Origin: an uncultured Clostridia bacterium
Lineage (GTDB): Bacteria; Bacillota; Clostridia; Christensenellales; UBA3700
Direction of reading: 5' to 3'
DNA: 47,814 bases
NCBI GenBank assembly: GCA_947175555.1
Contig: CAMWNK010000005.1
Location: 1-47,814 of the forward strand
Each line of letters starts with the position of its first letter. Position 1 is the stretch's first letter. The notes beneath the pieces were generated by a model that did no database searches, had not been told where the DNA came from, and was given only the letters and a program-made list of their open reading frames with translations. Below are positions 1-8,660 of this stretch, one piece after another. A program made the position numbers and the translations under genes.

Positions 1-57
1 AAGTGCTTATTTTTTTAGTTTAGCCCCCTATTTTGCCTCAAAAAGCAGTTATTTTGG

Positions 58-1398
58 CTATTTTCGTTTAAGACAAACAAGAGTTTCGACATGCTTAGTC
101 ATGGGGAACATGTCGTAGGGCGTAACGGACATTACTTCATAGTTATTAGATAGCAGTGCTAAATCACGGGCAAGGGTGGCGGGATTGCAAGAGATGTATA
201 CAATATGTCTGCACTCGGAGGAGTTGAGCGCGTCCAGTACCGCCTTATCGCAGCCTTTGCGAGGAGGATCGAGTATGACAAGAGTATCTTGGTCGATATC
301 CGTTTGTGCAATCACTTTTGCGCAGTCGCCGAGTACGTTGTCGATTATGTCGGAGTTTCCGTTGTCTTGTGCCATGCGTCTGCCGTCGGCTATAGCAGAG
401 GGCACTATCTCGATACATTTTACGCTGTCGCAGTACGGCGCGACAAGATTGGATATCACGCCTATTCCGCCGTATGCGTCTATGACCGTGCGCGGGGCGC
501 AAGCTGAGACGAATTGCGCCACATGCCGATATATGGCAGAGCATATATCGTCGTTGATTTGCATGAAAGATTGCGGGGATATTCGCGCCCTTACTCCGCA
601 TATATTGCACTCGATGTCCATGTCGCCGTATAGGCATGCGGTTTTTTTGCCGAAAATCACGTTGGTATTAGCTTTATTGACGTTGACAGTAAGGCTTATG
701 GGGACGCCTATCTTAAGCAATCTGTCCTTTATCTTATCGGCATGGGGCAGTGTGTCGGAGTTGACTACGATAGTTACGGCATAGCAGTTATCGGCGCGTC
801 TTACCACTATATGTCGTATAATGCCTTTGCCGTTCGATTCGTCGTAAGGGGGCAAGTTGCAATTATTGAACTCATCTGTTAGCGCAGAGATAATTGAGTT
901 GGTAGTGTCGTCGTGCAGCGCGCACCCGTTTGCAGGAAAGGGCACCAAGTCGTGCGTGCCCGTGCGGTAATATCCTGCACGTGTGCAGCCGTCTTTACGA
1001 GCTATAGGGACTTGAGCTTTATTGCGGTAGGCGTATATTTTCGGCGACGGGACGGTAGGCGCAGCGATAGCGTTTATGCGGGCCTTGTCAAGGCAGCTTT
1101 GCACGCTCGCGCGCTTGATACTCAGTTGCTCCGAGTAGACGATGTGCTGCATATCGCAGCCGCCGCACTTGAAAAATATAGGACAAGCAGGCGTAACGCG
1201 CTTAGGAGAAGGCGTAATTATCTTGATAACTTTAGCCGATACATACTTTTTATCTACCTTAGTAACTTGCGCTTTGACGATTTCTCCCTTAAGCGTAAGA
1301 GGAATAAACACGACTTGCCCGTCATGACGAGCGACGCCTTCGCCGTTCATTCCCGAGTTCTCTATTGTCAGCTCAAGTATATCGCCTACGTTTATCAT
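58..1398 (-). CDS. rlmD: 23S rRNA (uracil-5-)-methyltransferase, RumA/RlmD family
   Basis: 446-aa ORF with N-terminal TRAM-like region, CPIFFKCGGCDMQH cysteine cluster, SAM motifs (DAYGGIGVIS), VILDPPRKGC and YISCNPATLARD. Confidence 0.92.
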   Translation of the reverse strand: MINVGDILELTIENSGMNGEGVARHDGQVVFIPLTLKGEIVKAQVTKVDKKYVSAKVIKIITPSPKRVTPACPIFFKCGGCDMQHIVYSEQLSIKRASVQSCLDKARINAIAAPTVPSPKIYAYRNKAQVPIARKDGCTRAGYYRTGTHDLVPFPANGCALHDDTTNSIISALTDEFNNCNLPPYDESNGKGIIRHIVVRRADNCYAVTIVVNSDTLPHADKIKDRLLKIGVPISLTVNVNKANTNVIFGKKTACLYGDMDIECNICGVRARISPQSFMQINDDICSAIYRHVAQFVSACAPRTVIDAYGGIGVISNLVAPYCDSVKCIEIVPSAIADGRRMAQDNGNSDIIDNVLGDCAKVIAQTDIDQDTLVILDPPRKGCDKAVLDALNSSECRHIVYISCNPATLARDLALLSNNYEVMSVTPYDMFPMTKHVETLVCLKRK

Positions 1399-1488
1399 AG
1401 AGTAATTATATCACGTAGCAGGGCGGTAAAGCAATTATAAGGGATAACGGCGACGCTCTTTGCGCACACTATGTAATAGAGGTGTAAT

Positions 1489-1617
1489 ATGAAAAAGAAT
1501 CTGTATAAATTAGCTAAAGATACTAAGAGCAATGAGGAACAGATAGAAGAATTGAATAAAGACAACTTTGAAAAGGCTTTGCACTCGCAAAGCGCAAAGA
1601 GCGGAATTAAAAAGTAG
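1489..1617 (+). CDS. Small Lys-rich hypothetical protein (42 aa: MKKNLYKLAKDTKSNEEQIEELNKDNFEKALHSQSAKSGIKK)
   Basis: ORF preceded by AGAGGTG ribosome-binding site 5 nt upstream; not in the supplied ORF track because of length. Confidence 0.5.
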   Translation: MKKNLYKLAKDTKSNEEQIEELNKDNFEKALHSQSAKSGIKK

Positions 1618-1755
1618 TCTCGAGTCATGGTTATAAACTTGCCGCACTTAGCAGCGAAGTAATTGCACATGGTTGATTGATACTTGATACGTAGAGTTAT
1701 CTTATCTGTATAATAATATGCGCTATAGGCAATACATCGTATCGGGAGGTGCTTT

Positions 1756-1896
1756 ATGGCAAAGAATAAGAACAATAAGCCCAAAGCCTGCAAGGGCAGA
1801 GCGGGCGCAACCGACAGCTCCAACTCAGCAATGCGCAGCATAGATAAGCGCAATATGCAGATGAGCTTGAAAGATGAGGATAACGGCTTGAAATAA
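1756..1896 (+). CDS. Small Lys/Asn-rich hypothetical protein (46 aa: MAKNKNNKPKACKGRAGATDSSNSAMRSIDKRNMQMSLKDEDNGLK)
   Basis: ORF preceded by GGGAGGT ribosome-binding site; not in the supplied ORF track because of length. Confidence 0.55.
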   Translation: MAKNKNNKPKACKGRAGATDSSNSAMRSIDKRNMQMSLKDEDNGLK

Positions 1897-2005
1897 AAGC
1901 CGTTATACATAAATTATTTTAGATTAAATATCGTCAATTGGATTTTTCAAATAGAGCTTTACTATGCGTTAGTTATTCGGTACGGGTAAATTTATTTGAT
2001 ATTAC

Positions 2006-2050
2006 AAAACTCATACATGGTTGCGAAAATCGGGGACATGTATGAGTTTT
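2006..2050. terminator. 14-bp perfect inverted repeat (AAAACTCATACATG...CATGTATGAGTTTTTT), possible bidirectional terminator
   Basis: Arms 2006-2019 and 2037-2050 are exact reverse complements, with T-runs in both orientations. Confidence 0.5.
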
Positions 2051-2286
2051 TTGACGCAAATTTAAGCGTAATCAACTTGCAAATTATATATTAAGACGTC
2101 AATAAAATACATGTATATTAATATTAGTTGCATTGATTAATTCTTTTCTGCAAATAGCGCGGCAAAGCCCTTAGAAAAAGATGATAGATTTATTTAATAG
2201 ATATATTGAATGGCGATTCTAAAGCAGTAGGCGCAATTATATTCAGCTACAGTATAGGCGAGAAGAGATAGCTGATTGCAATAAAG

Positions 2287-2610
2287 TTACAGACAGTCTT
2301 TGCACATGCGGGCATACTCTTCAATGCGCCGCTTTCCCGTGCCCGAGCACTCCCTGTAATCGGATATAAGCGTCTTTTCGTGGGTATTGAGCGCGCCCAT
2401 GCCAAGCGGCGACGTAGTATTGCCGTCTCTGCCGAGCAAGTAGTCCAAGCTCACGTCAAAGTAATCTGCAAACATTATAAGATAGTCATACGGCGCCTGT
2501 CTCAACTCGTTTTCGTAATTGGCGAGGGTGCCTGCGTTGATGCCCAGATCTTTGGACATCTTGCTTCGCTTAATGCCGTTTTCCAATCTCAATTCTTTAA
2601 GTCTGAACAT
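2287..2610 (-). CDS. XRE-family HTH transcriptional regulator
   Basis: MFRLKELRLENGIKRSKMSKDLGINAGTLANYENELRQAPYDYLIMFADYFDVSLDYLLGR is a typical Cro/C1 HTH. Confidence 0.9.
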   Translation of the reverse strand: MFRLKELRLENGIKRSKMSKDLGINAGTLANYENELRQAPYDYLIMFADYFDVSLDYLLGRDGNTTSPLGMGALNTHEKTLISDYRECSGTGKRRIEEYARMCKDCL

Positions 2611-2629
2611 ATCTTACCTCTCGATTATT

Positions 2630-2716
2630 ATACAAAACGTATTATTCTAAAACTCCAATTCATACAAAACGGTTGACATTGCGCGCATTGTATTGTAAAA
2701 TTAATACAAAATGTAT
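2630..2716. promoter_or_regulatory. Three operator-like repeats (ATACAAAACGTAT 2630-2642; ATACAAAACGGTT 2662-2674; ATACAAAATGTAT 2704-2716) around a sigma-A-type promoter (TTGACA 2673-2678, 17 bp, TAAAAT 2696-2701)
   Basis: Read directly in the divergent xre/TM2 intergenic region. Confidence 0.7.
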
Positions 2717-2765
2717 GATATATCGACATTGCTTGATATAAATTAACCGTTTTGGAGGTAAAACA

Positions 2766-3104
2766 ATGACTGAGGAAAAGCTCATAGCGGTGCTTAACGC
2801 CGTGTCGGATAAAATCCCCGAGAACAAAATGTATATGTTCAAGGAGAAGCTGCGCTCCGCAGACGACGATAAAGCAGAAGTATTGTTGTGCGAAAAGCTG
2901 CATAATCCTACTCATATATTGTTGTTTTCCATTTTCTTGGGCGGCTTAGGCGTGGATAGATTCATAATAGGCGACACAGGTCTTGGAGTAGCCAAACTGC
3001 TGCTTGGCTGGTGTACTTGCGGAATATGGCCTCTTATTGATATCTTCCTGTCTTATAAAAGCGCTAAGGAGAAAAACTTCAATAAGCTGATGCTCAATCT
3101 GTGA
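2766..3104 (+). CDS. TM2 domain-containing membrane protein
   Basis: ILLFSIFLGGLGVDRFIIGDTGLGVAKLLLGWCTCGIWPLIDIFL matches the TM2 domain pattern; RBS TTGGAGG. Confidence 0.88.
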   Translation: MTEEKLIAVLNAVSDKIPENKMYMFKEKLRSADDDKAEVLLCEKLHNPTHILLFSIFLGGLGVDRFIIGDTGLGVAKLLLGWCTCGIWPLIDIFLSYKSAKEKNFNKLMLNL

Positions 3105-3508
3105 AGCCTGTTGCAGGTAAAGTAGTAAAAATATTAGTTCGGCATATAGTGATTTTTGCGGCGTTGGCAACGCTTGCTTTCGTGATAGGCTGTCCCCTCA
3201 AGAGGATTACGGGCATTAACTGTCCTTTATGCGGAGCGACGAGAGCTCAGCTTATGCTGCTTAAAGGCGATGTCGAGCTTGCGCTGAGCTATCATCCTAT
3301 GGCGCTTGTCAATATCCCGTTGCTGCTTATAGCCGCTCATGCGCGTATCATCAAAAGGTACACGGGCAGTGCAATATTGGTGCTCTTGTTTATATCTGCA
3401 ATAGTAATCTATGCAGTAGCACATGTGATGCGCGATAAGGCTATCCTTGACGAGGGGACAAGCGTAGTAATAGACTGGGGAACAAAACTTATTGCCGCGC
3501 GGCAGTAG
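3101..3508 (+). CDS. DUF2752-type membrane protein
   Basis: GCPLKRITGINCPLCGATRAQLMLLKGDVELALSYHPMALV: CPxCGxTR motif; overlaps the stop of the TM2 gene. Confidence 0.8.
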   Translation: MKPVAGKVVKILVRHIVIFAALATLAFVIGCPLKRITGINCPLCGATRAQLMLLKGDVELALSYHPMALVNIPLLLIAAHARIIKRYTGSAILVLLFISAIVIYAVAHVMRDKAILDEGTSVVIDWGTKLIAARQ

Positions 3509-3604
3509 ACGCGGCGGTCGGGAGAGGAGAGAAGTCGGACCTTATACCTATTATTGAGGGAGTATATCGCGATTGCGTTAGGGTAGAGGGTTTTCATTCT
3601 AAGA

Positions 3605-3640
3605 CGAGTCTTTTGCAGCGATGCAAAAGGCTTGTTTTTA
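3605..3640 (+). terminator. Intrinsic terminator after the TM2/DUF2752 pair
   Basis: CGAGTCTTTTGC-agcgat-GCAAAAGGCTTG followed by TTTTT. Confidence 0.75.
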
Positions 3641-3787
3641 TATTACATTGCCCGCAGGCAGATATATTCAGCTACAAAGGCGATATGCAGATGAATATAT
3701 AGGCATTTATCTAATTGATAAGCAAGCGCAATTTATTATAAGTAAAATGATTATCAGCTCAAGTCGCTAAGTAGTTGTCTGTAAAAA

Positions 3788-3884
3788 GCTGTTGTATTGT
3801 TTTTCCCACGCAGTGCAAAACCAAAGCGGGGTTGTAACAGCCTTGAAAAAGGGCTGTTGTATTATTTTTTTGCGCAGTGCAAAA
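3788..3884. repeat. Pair of imperfect ~33-bp direct repeats (GCTGTTGTATTgTTTTTccCaCGCAGTGCAAAA), 3788-3820 and 3853-3884
   Basis: GCTGTTGTATT and GCAGTGCAAAA recur in the same order with a T-run between them. Confidence 0.7.
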
Positions 3885-4011
3885 ACGTCAAAATCATTAT
3901 AACTAGTTGACAGTCCTTAATTCCGCATATAAATCAGCGCGACATTATCTTATCGCGCCGACTGTATGCGGTATCTATTGGTAAAATCGTGTAATCGATA
4001 GGGGATATCTT

Positions 4012-6099
4012 TTATAGGTCAAAGAGCAGCTCCTTGTAAGTAGGGAACGGCCATGACTTGCGCGACGTGAGTTGCTCTAAGCAATCCGCGCTGTATCTCA
4101 AGCAGTTCATCGCAGGTATCACTATGTTGCGGTAATATACGGCGTTGTCTATTGCTCTGCCTTGTCTGTCGCTGTCTATAAGCGCATTTTCAAGCTCGGT
4201 TGCACGCAATATGAGAGCATCGAGTTTCGTGCCGATTTTATCTGCCAGATCCAAAGCATTACGCAGAGGCTTATCGGGAAACAGCTGCGTTTGCACGTGC
4301 AAAGACGCGCACGTCTTGCCAAGATAATCGGATACTGCTGGGATAATCTGCTTGCGCGCCATATCGAGCATGGTAAGCGCTTCTATATGCAGCACTTTAC
4401 AGTAGTTTTCGGTCAGTATCTCGAAGCGCGAGTGCATTTCGCTTTCGGTAAATATACGGTGAGACGTGAATAGCTCTACGTTCTTTTTATCGAGGAAGTG
4501 CGGCAGTGCGTCCACTGTGGACTTGAGATTGCTCAGTCCTCTGCGCTCCGCTTCCGCAAGCCATTCGTCGGAATAGTTATTACCGTTGAATAATATTCGG
4601 CGGTGCTCGATTATACTCAAGCGTATGAGCTCGCGCGCAGTCTCGTCAGCGTTGTCCGACTTCTCCAGTTTATCGGCAAAGAGTCTCAACTCTTCCGCAA
4701 CGGCGGTGTTGAGTACCGTGTTGGCTCCCGCAATGGACGCAGACGAGCCCGGCATCCTGAACTCAAACTTGTTGCCCGTGAATGCAAATGGCGACGTACG
4801 GTTGCGGTCGGTAGTGTCTTGCGTGAAGTGCGGCAATACTTTTACCCCGATTTCCACTTCGCAGCCTGCGCGCTTGGAATAAGGTCTGCCGTCCGCTATT
4901 GCGCTCAAGATTCCGTCCAGCTCCTCTCCAAGGAACATCGATACTATGGCGGGAGGCGCTTCGTTTGCGCCCAGTCTGTGGTCGTTACCCGCGCTTGCAA
5001 CGGAAATACGCAGCAAGTCTTGATAGTCGTCCACGGCATTGATTACTGCGCATAGGAAGAGCAGGAATCTTACGTTCTGCGCGGGAGTATCTCCCGGCTC
5101 GAGCAGATTCTCGCCCAAATCCGTACTTATCGACCAGTTATTGTGCTTGCCGCTGCCGTTGATACCCGCAAAAGGTTTTTCGTGCAGTAGGCACACCAAA
5201 TCGTGCCGCAGCGCAACTTTTTTCATCAGCTCCATTATCAACTGATTGTGGTCGCTTGCGACGTTGACGCTGGCGAATACCGGCGCAAGCTCGTGCTGAG
5301 CAGGAGCAACTTCGTTATGTTCCGTCTTGGCGGCAATTCCCAGTTTCCACAGCTCGGTATCGAGGTCGCTCATATAGTTGTGTACGCGCGTCTTTATTGC
5401 GCCGAAGTAGTGGTCCTCAAGCTCCTGTCCTTTGGGCGGCTTAGCTCCGAATAACGTCTTGCCTGTGATAATGAGGTCCTCGCGCTTGTCGAACAGCTCC
5501 TTAGGCAGCAAGAAGTATTCTTGCTCAGGACCTACCGTAGTTATTATGCGGCTTGCCTTGCTATTAAGGCACTTGAGTACGCGCATGGCTTGCTTATTGA
5601 GCGTCTGCACAGAGCGGAGCAGAGGAGTCTTTTTATCCAGAGCTTCTCCGCCGTACGAGCAAAACGCAGTGGGGATATATAGCGTGTCGTCTTTGATAAA
5701 AGCATAAGATGACGGATCCCACGCCGTGTAACCTCTCGCTTCAAAGGTACTGCGCAGTCCGCCCGAAGGGAAGGAGGATGCGTCGGGCTCGCCTTTGACA
5801 AGCTCTTTACCGGAAAACTCGGTGATAGCTGCGCCGCCGTCTGTAGGAGACACGAAAGCATCGTGCTTTTCCGCAGTAACTCCCGTCATGGGCTGGAACC
5901 AATGCGTGAAGTGCGTCGCGCCCTTTTCAAGCGCCCAGTCTTTCATAGCTCCCGCTATTACGTTGGCGGTGGACATGTCCAAGGGTTTTGATTCTTTAAG
6001 GCACGACTTGAGCGCGTTATACGTCTGCTTGGGCAGGCGTTCGCTCATGACTGCGTCGTTGAATACCATGCTGCCGAATAGCTGTCTGATATTATTCAT
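4012..6099 (-). CDS. glnN: Glutamine synthetase type III
   Basis: 695-aa ORF; GPEQEYFLLPKEL, HNEVAPAQHELAPVF, GINGSGKHNNWS, GNDHRLGANEAPPAIVSMFLG motifs of GSIII. Confidence 0.95.
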   Translation of the reverse strand: MNNIRQLFGSMVFNDAVMSERLPKQTYNALKSCLKESKPLDMSTANVIAGAMKDWALEKGATHFTHWFQPMTGVTAEKHDAFVSPTDGGAAITEFSGKELVKGEPDASSFPSGGLRSTFEARGYTAWDPSSYAFIKDDTLYIPTAFCSYGGEALDKKTPLLRSVQTLNKQAMRVLKCLNSKASRIITTVGPEQEYFLLPKELFDKREDLIITGKTLFGAKPPKGQELEDHYFGAIKTRVHNYMSDLDTELWKLGIAAKTEHNEVAPAQHELAPVFASVNVASDHNQLIMELMKKVALRHDLVCLLHEKPFAGINGSGKHNNWSISTDLGENLLEPGDTPAQNVRFLLFLCAVINAVDDYQDLLRISVASAGNDHRLGANEAPPAIVSMFLGEELDGILSAIADGRPYSKRAGCEVEIGVKVLPHFTQDTTDRNRTSPFAFTGNKFEFRMPGSSASIAGANTVLNTAVAEELRLFADKLEKSDNADETARELIRLSIIEHRRILFNGNNYSDEWLAEAERRGLSNLKSTVDALPHFLDKKNVELFTSHRIFTESEMHSRFEILTENYCKVLHIEALTMLDMARKQIIPAVSDYLGKTCASLHVQTQLFPDKPLRNALDLADKIGTKLDALILRATELENALIDSDRQGRAIDNAVYYRNIVIPAMNCLRYSADCLEQLTSRKSWPFPTYKELLFDL

Positions 6100-6111
6100 A
6101 GTATCTACTCC

Positions 6112-7119
6112 TTACAGCAGCGTTACGCCCGCGGCGCGGCAAGCGTCCAAGGTTGCCTTGTCCCAGATAGAGGACTGTACCTCTCCGATATGCGCCTTGC
6201 CCAGCATGAGCATACACAGGCGCGACTGTCCTATGCCTCCGCCCATAGTAAGCGGCAACTTGCCCTCCAGCAAGTCTTTATGGAAGGGCAGAGAGCGTCT
6301 GTCGTCGCAACCTGCTTCTTTTAGCTGAGCGTCAAGAGATTGAGCGTCCACTCTTATACCCATCGACGATACTTCGAATGCGCAATCAAGCACTTCGTTG
6401 TAGAAGATTATATCGCCGTTCAGTTTCCAGTCGTCGTAATCGGGGGCTCTGCCGTCGTGCTTTATTCCCGATGCAAGCTCTCCGCCTATCTGCATTACGA
6501 ACGCGCAGCCGCATTTTTCGGCGAGGGCTTTTTCTCTTTCTTTAGGCGTCAGGTCGGGATAGGCGTCCTCAAGCTCTTGCGTTGTTATGAATGTAACCTC
6601 GCGAGTAAGGCTGACGCTTAAGTCGGGGAATAGCTTCTTGATATCATCTAATGTGTCGCATATCGCGCCGACGATAGCTTTTACAGTGGATTTAAGATAT
6701 TCAACGTTGCGCGTATCTTTAGTGATTATCTTTTCCCAATCCCATTGGTCGACGTATACAGAGTGCAGGTTGGACAGCTCCTCGTCGCGTCTTATGGCGT
6801 TCATATCCGCATACAGTCCCGTCAGTGGCTTAAAGCCGTAGTCTCTCAGAGCCTGCCTTTTCCACTTGGCTAAGCTGTGTACGACCTGAGCAGTGCTTTT
6901 AGTTTCTAAGATATCAAATGATACCGGACGCTCTACACCGTTGAGGTCATCGTTGAGACCTGTCGCGGGATCTACAAAGAGCGGCGCGGATACGCGTATA
7001 AGGTCGAGTGCTTTTGAAAGATTATCGGCAAAGTCCCGCTTGATAATGCCTATGGCGCGTTGCGTTTCGTACAGTCCGAGTTTGCTGCGATAGCCTTCAG
7101 GGATATAAGTCTTGCTCAT
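6112..7119 (-). CDS. asnA: Aspartate--ammonia ligase
   Basis: MSKTYIPEGYRSKLGLYETQRAIGIIKRDFADNLSKALDLIRVSAPLF...; GGGIGQSRLCMLML. Start at 7119 chosen for the AAGGAG RBS; the longer ORF would run through the leader terminator. Confidence 0.95.
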   Translation of the reverse strand: MSKTYIPEGYRSKLGLYETQRAIGIIKRDFADNLSKALDLIRVSAPLFVDPATGLNDDLNGVERPVSFDILETKSTAQVVHSLAKWKRQALRDYGFKPLTGLYADMNAIRRDEELSNLHSVYVDQWDWEKIITKDTRNVEYLKSTVKAIVGAICDTLDDIKKLFPDLSVSLTREVTFITTQELEDAYPDLTPKEREKALAEKCGCAFVMQIGGELASGIKHDGRAPDYDDWKLNGDIIFYNEVLDCAFEVSSMGIRVDAQSLDAQLKEAGCDDRRSLPFHKDLLEGKLPLTMGGGIGQSRLCMLMLGKAHIGEVQSSIWDKATLDACRAAGVTLL

Positions 7120-7141
7120 GATAGTGCTCCTTGGCGGAAAT

Positions 7142-7180
7142 AAAAACGGCGCCGCAGAAGTTACCTTCCGCAACGCCGTT
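7142..7180 (-). terminator. Leader intrinsic terminator upstream of asnA (attenuator)
   Basis: Minus strand AACGGCGTTGCGGAAG-gtaa-CTTCTGCGGCGCCGTT, then TTTTT; ends ~22 nt before the asnA ATG. Confidence 0.85.
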
Positions 7181-7185
7181 GTTGC
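7170..7185 (-). promoter_or_regulatory. Candidate ANTAR-type antiterminator hairpin (GCAAC-AACGGC-GTTGC) in the asnA leader
   Basis: 5-bp stem closing a hexaloop with A1 and G4; loop and 3' arm lie inside the 5' arm of the terminator. Confidence 0.65.
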
Positions 7186-7207
7186 CGCGAGTTATTTTAT
7201 ATCTGCT

Positions 7208-7236
7208 ATTTTAGTATCGAAAATGCAGATTGTCAA
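7208..7236 (-). promoter_or_regulatory. Sigma-A-type promoter of asnA-glnN
   Basis: Minus strand TTGACA (7236-7231), 17 bp, TAAAAT (7213-7208). Confidence 0.8.
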
Positions 7237-7565
7237 CGATTTTTCGGATAAAAAATTAAAAAAATTTTCATTCGATTGCTTGCTTATTTTTATTAAATAT
7301 TTATATTTTTTATCCACCGTATAAGGCGGTAAAAAATAGTCGGACCGCAATATTTTATATCCGCAATATAATAGCTCTATAAGGCATAAGCAGTTACAGC
7401 CGTGTAGCGGATAATTCAAGCAGATTGCTGCAGGCTTTGCCTTCGGGCGGTAAGACATGAGATAATTGAATTAATAAGGCGCATTTATTTGAGCGGCGGG
7501 GGAAGAATAGGGTATAATTACTATACCGTGTCAATCGGCGCGCAAATAATATCAAGGAGTATACG

Positions 7566-8087
7566 ATGAACTTTCAAGAAATAATAGCGGATAGATATTC
7601 TGTGCGTAAGTTTCAAGATAAAAAGCTGCCTAAGGATGTAATAGATAAGATAGTCAAGGCGGGACATCTCGCGCCTACGGCATGTAATCTTCAGCCTCAG
7701 CGCATACTGGTCATAGACGATAGCGAGGCGTTAGCTAAGTTGAAGGAATGTACACGCTGTCATTTCGACGCGCCTGCGGCTATGCTTGTCTGTTGCGATA
7801 AGACGGAGTGTTGGGTGCGCAAGTATGACGGTAAGAGCAGCGGAGAGATTGACGCGTCTATAGTAACTACGTATATGATGCTTGCGGCATGGGATGTCGG
7901 AGTGGGGACTACGTGGGTAATGCACTTTAATCCGCAGGCAATGAGAGAAAAGATGGGCGTGCCCGACAATCTCGAGCCTGTAGCTTTGCTCGTGATGGGC
8001 TATGCCGACGTAGAAGCCAAGCCGTATAGCGGACATTACGAATTCAAGGATATTGGCGAGACGGTATTTTATAATACGTTTGATTAG
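7566..8087 (+). CDS. Nitroreductase family protein
   Basis: IIADRYSVRKFQDKKLPKDVIDKIVKAGHLAPTACNLQPQRILVI; VALLVMGYAD. Confidence 0.9.
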   Translation: MNFQEIIADRYSVRKFQDKKLPKDVIDKIVKAGHLAPTACNLQPQRILVIDDSEALAKLKECTRCHFDAPAAMLVCCDKTECWVRKYDGKSSGEIDASIVTTYMMLAAWDVGVGTTWVMHFNPQAMREKMGVPDNLEPVALLVMGYADVEAKPYSGHYEFKDIGETVFYNTFD

Positions 8088-8195
8088 TCGTTAATTTGTG
8101 CGCAAGCTGCGCTTATGGGAAGAGTACGCCATATGCGCCTCGGCAATGACAGTATAATCTGTCCGCAATAGCTTATTAGAGATTGTAATATTATT

Positions 8196-8253
8196 TTAAT
8201 GCGTTGCGCTTAGTAGGACGGCTTGTCTTGTCCTTGCGAGCGCGGCGCATTAA
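8196..8253. repeat. Long imperfect hairpin (14-bp stem with two G-U pairs, inner AGGAC/GTCCT stem)
   Basis: TTAATGCGTTGCGC...GCGCGGCGCATTAA. Confidence 0.6.
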
Positions 8254-8355
8254 TTTTATAGCGAAAATATTGTCAGAAGTTTTATACTGCCGCCTGTTGC
8301 TTATATTATCATGCAATAGAGCTTTTATATCAAGTAAAATATTTTCCCGTAATCG

Positions 8356-8660
8356 GATTATCGCATAAGCGGTCAACGCTCGTAGCTACATATAAGGGCA
8401 AAGCGGACTGCTATACGGGTATCTATCAACAGATTGATTTTACGTCAACTTGTTCACTTTGACTATCGGATTAGTAATCAACGTTTATATAGGCGCAACG
8501 CGGATTGCAATACGCATGTTCATCGATTGATTGCATCTACACGAATTTATTTACTTTGATTATCGCATAGGCTGTCAACGCTCGCAGATACGAATTAGGC
8601 TAAAACAGATTGCTATCATTACTAATCAAAAGATTGCCTTTACGCGAAATTGTTGACAAT
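8356..8660. repeat. Three tandem degenerate ~100-bp repeats (8356-8460, 8461-8557, 8558-~8660)
   Basis: Each begins GAYTATCGSATWRG..RTCAACG, has an internal GGAYTGC/AGATTGC block, and ends TTTAC/TCTAC..AA.TT.TT.AC. Confidence 0.75.

Noticed and set aside
7120-7173. Longer asnA start at 7173 in the ORF track
   Set aside because: The extension reads through the leader terminator hairpin; the start at 7119 has an AAGGAG RBS and matches the expected AsnA N-terminus.
7120-7260. T-box or amino-acid riboswitch upstream of asnA
   Set aside because: No AGGGTGGNACCGCG T-box sequence, and the apparent leader (~60 nt from promoter to terminator) is far too short for a T-box.
8356-8660. CRISPR array
   Set aside because: Units are ~100 bp and degenerate throughout, with no short exact repeats separated by unique spacers and no cas genes.
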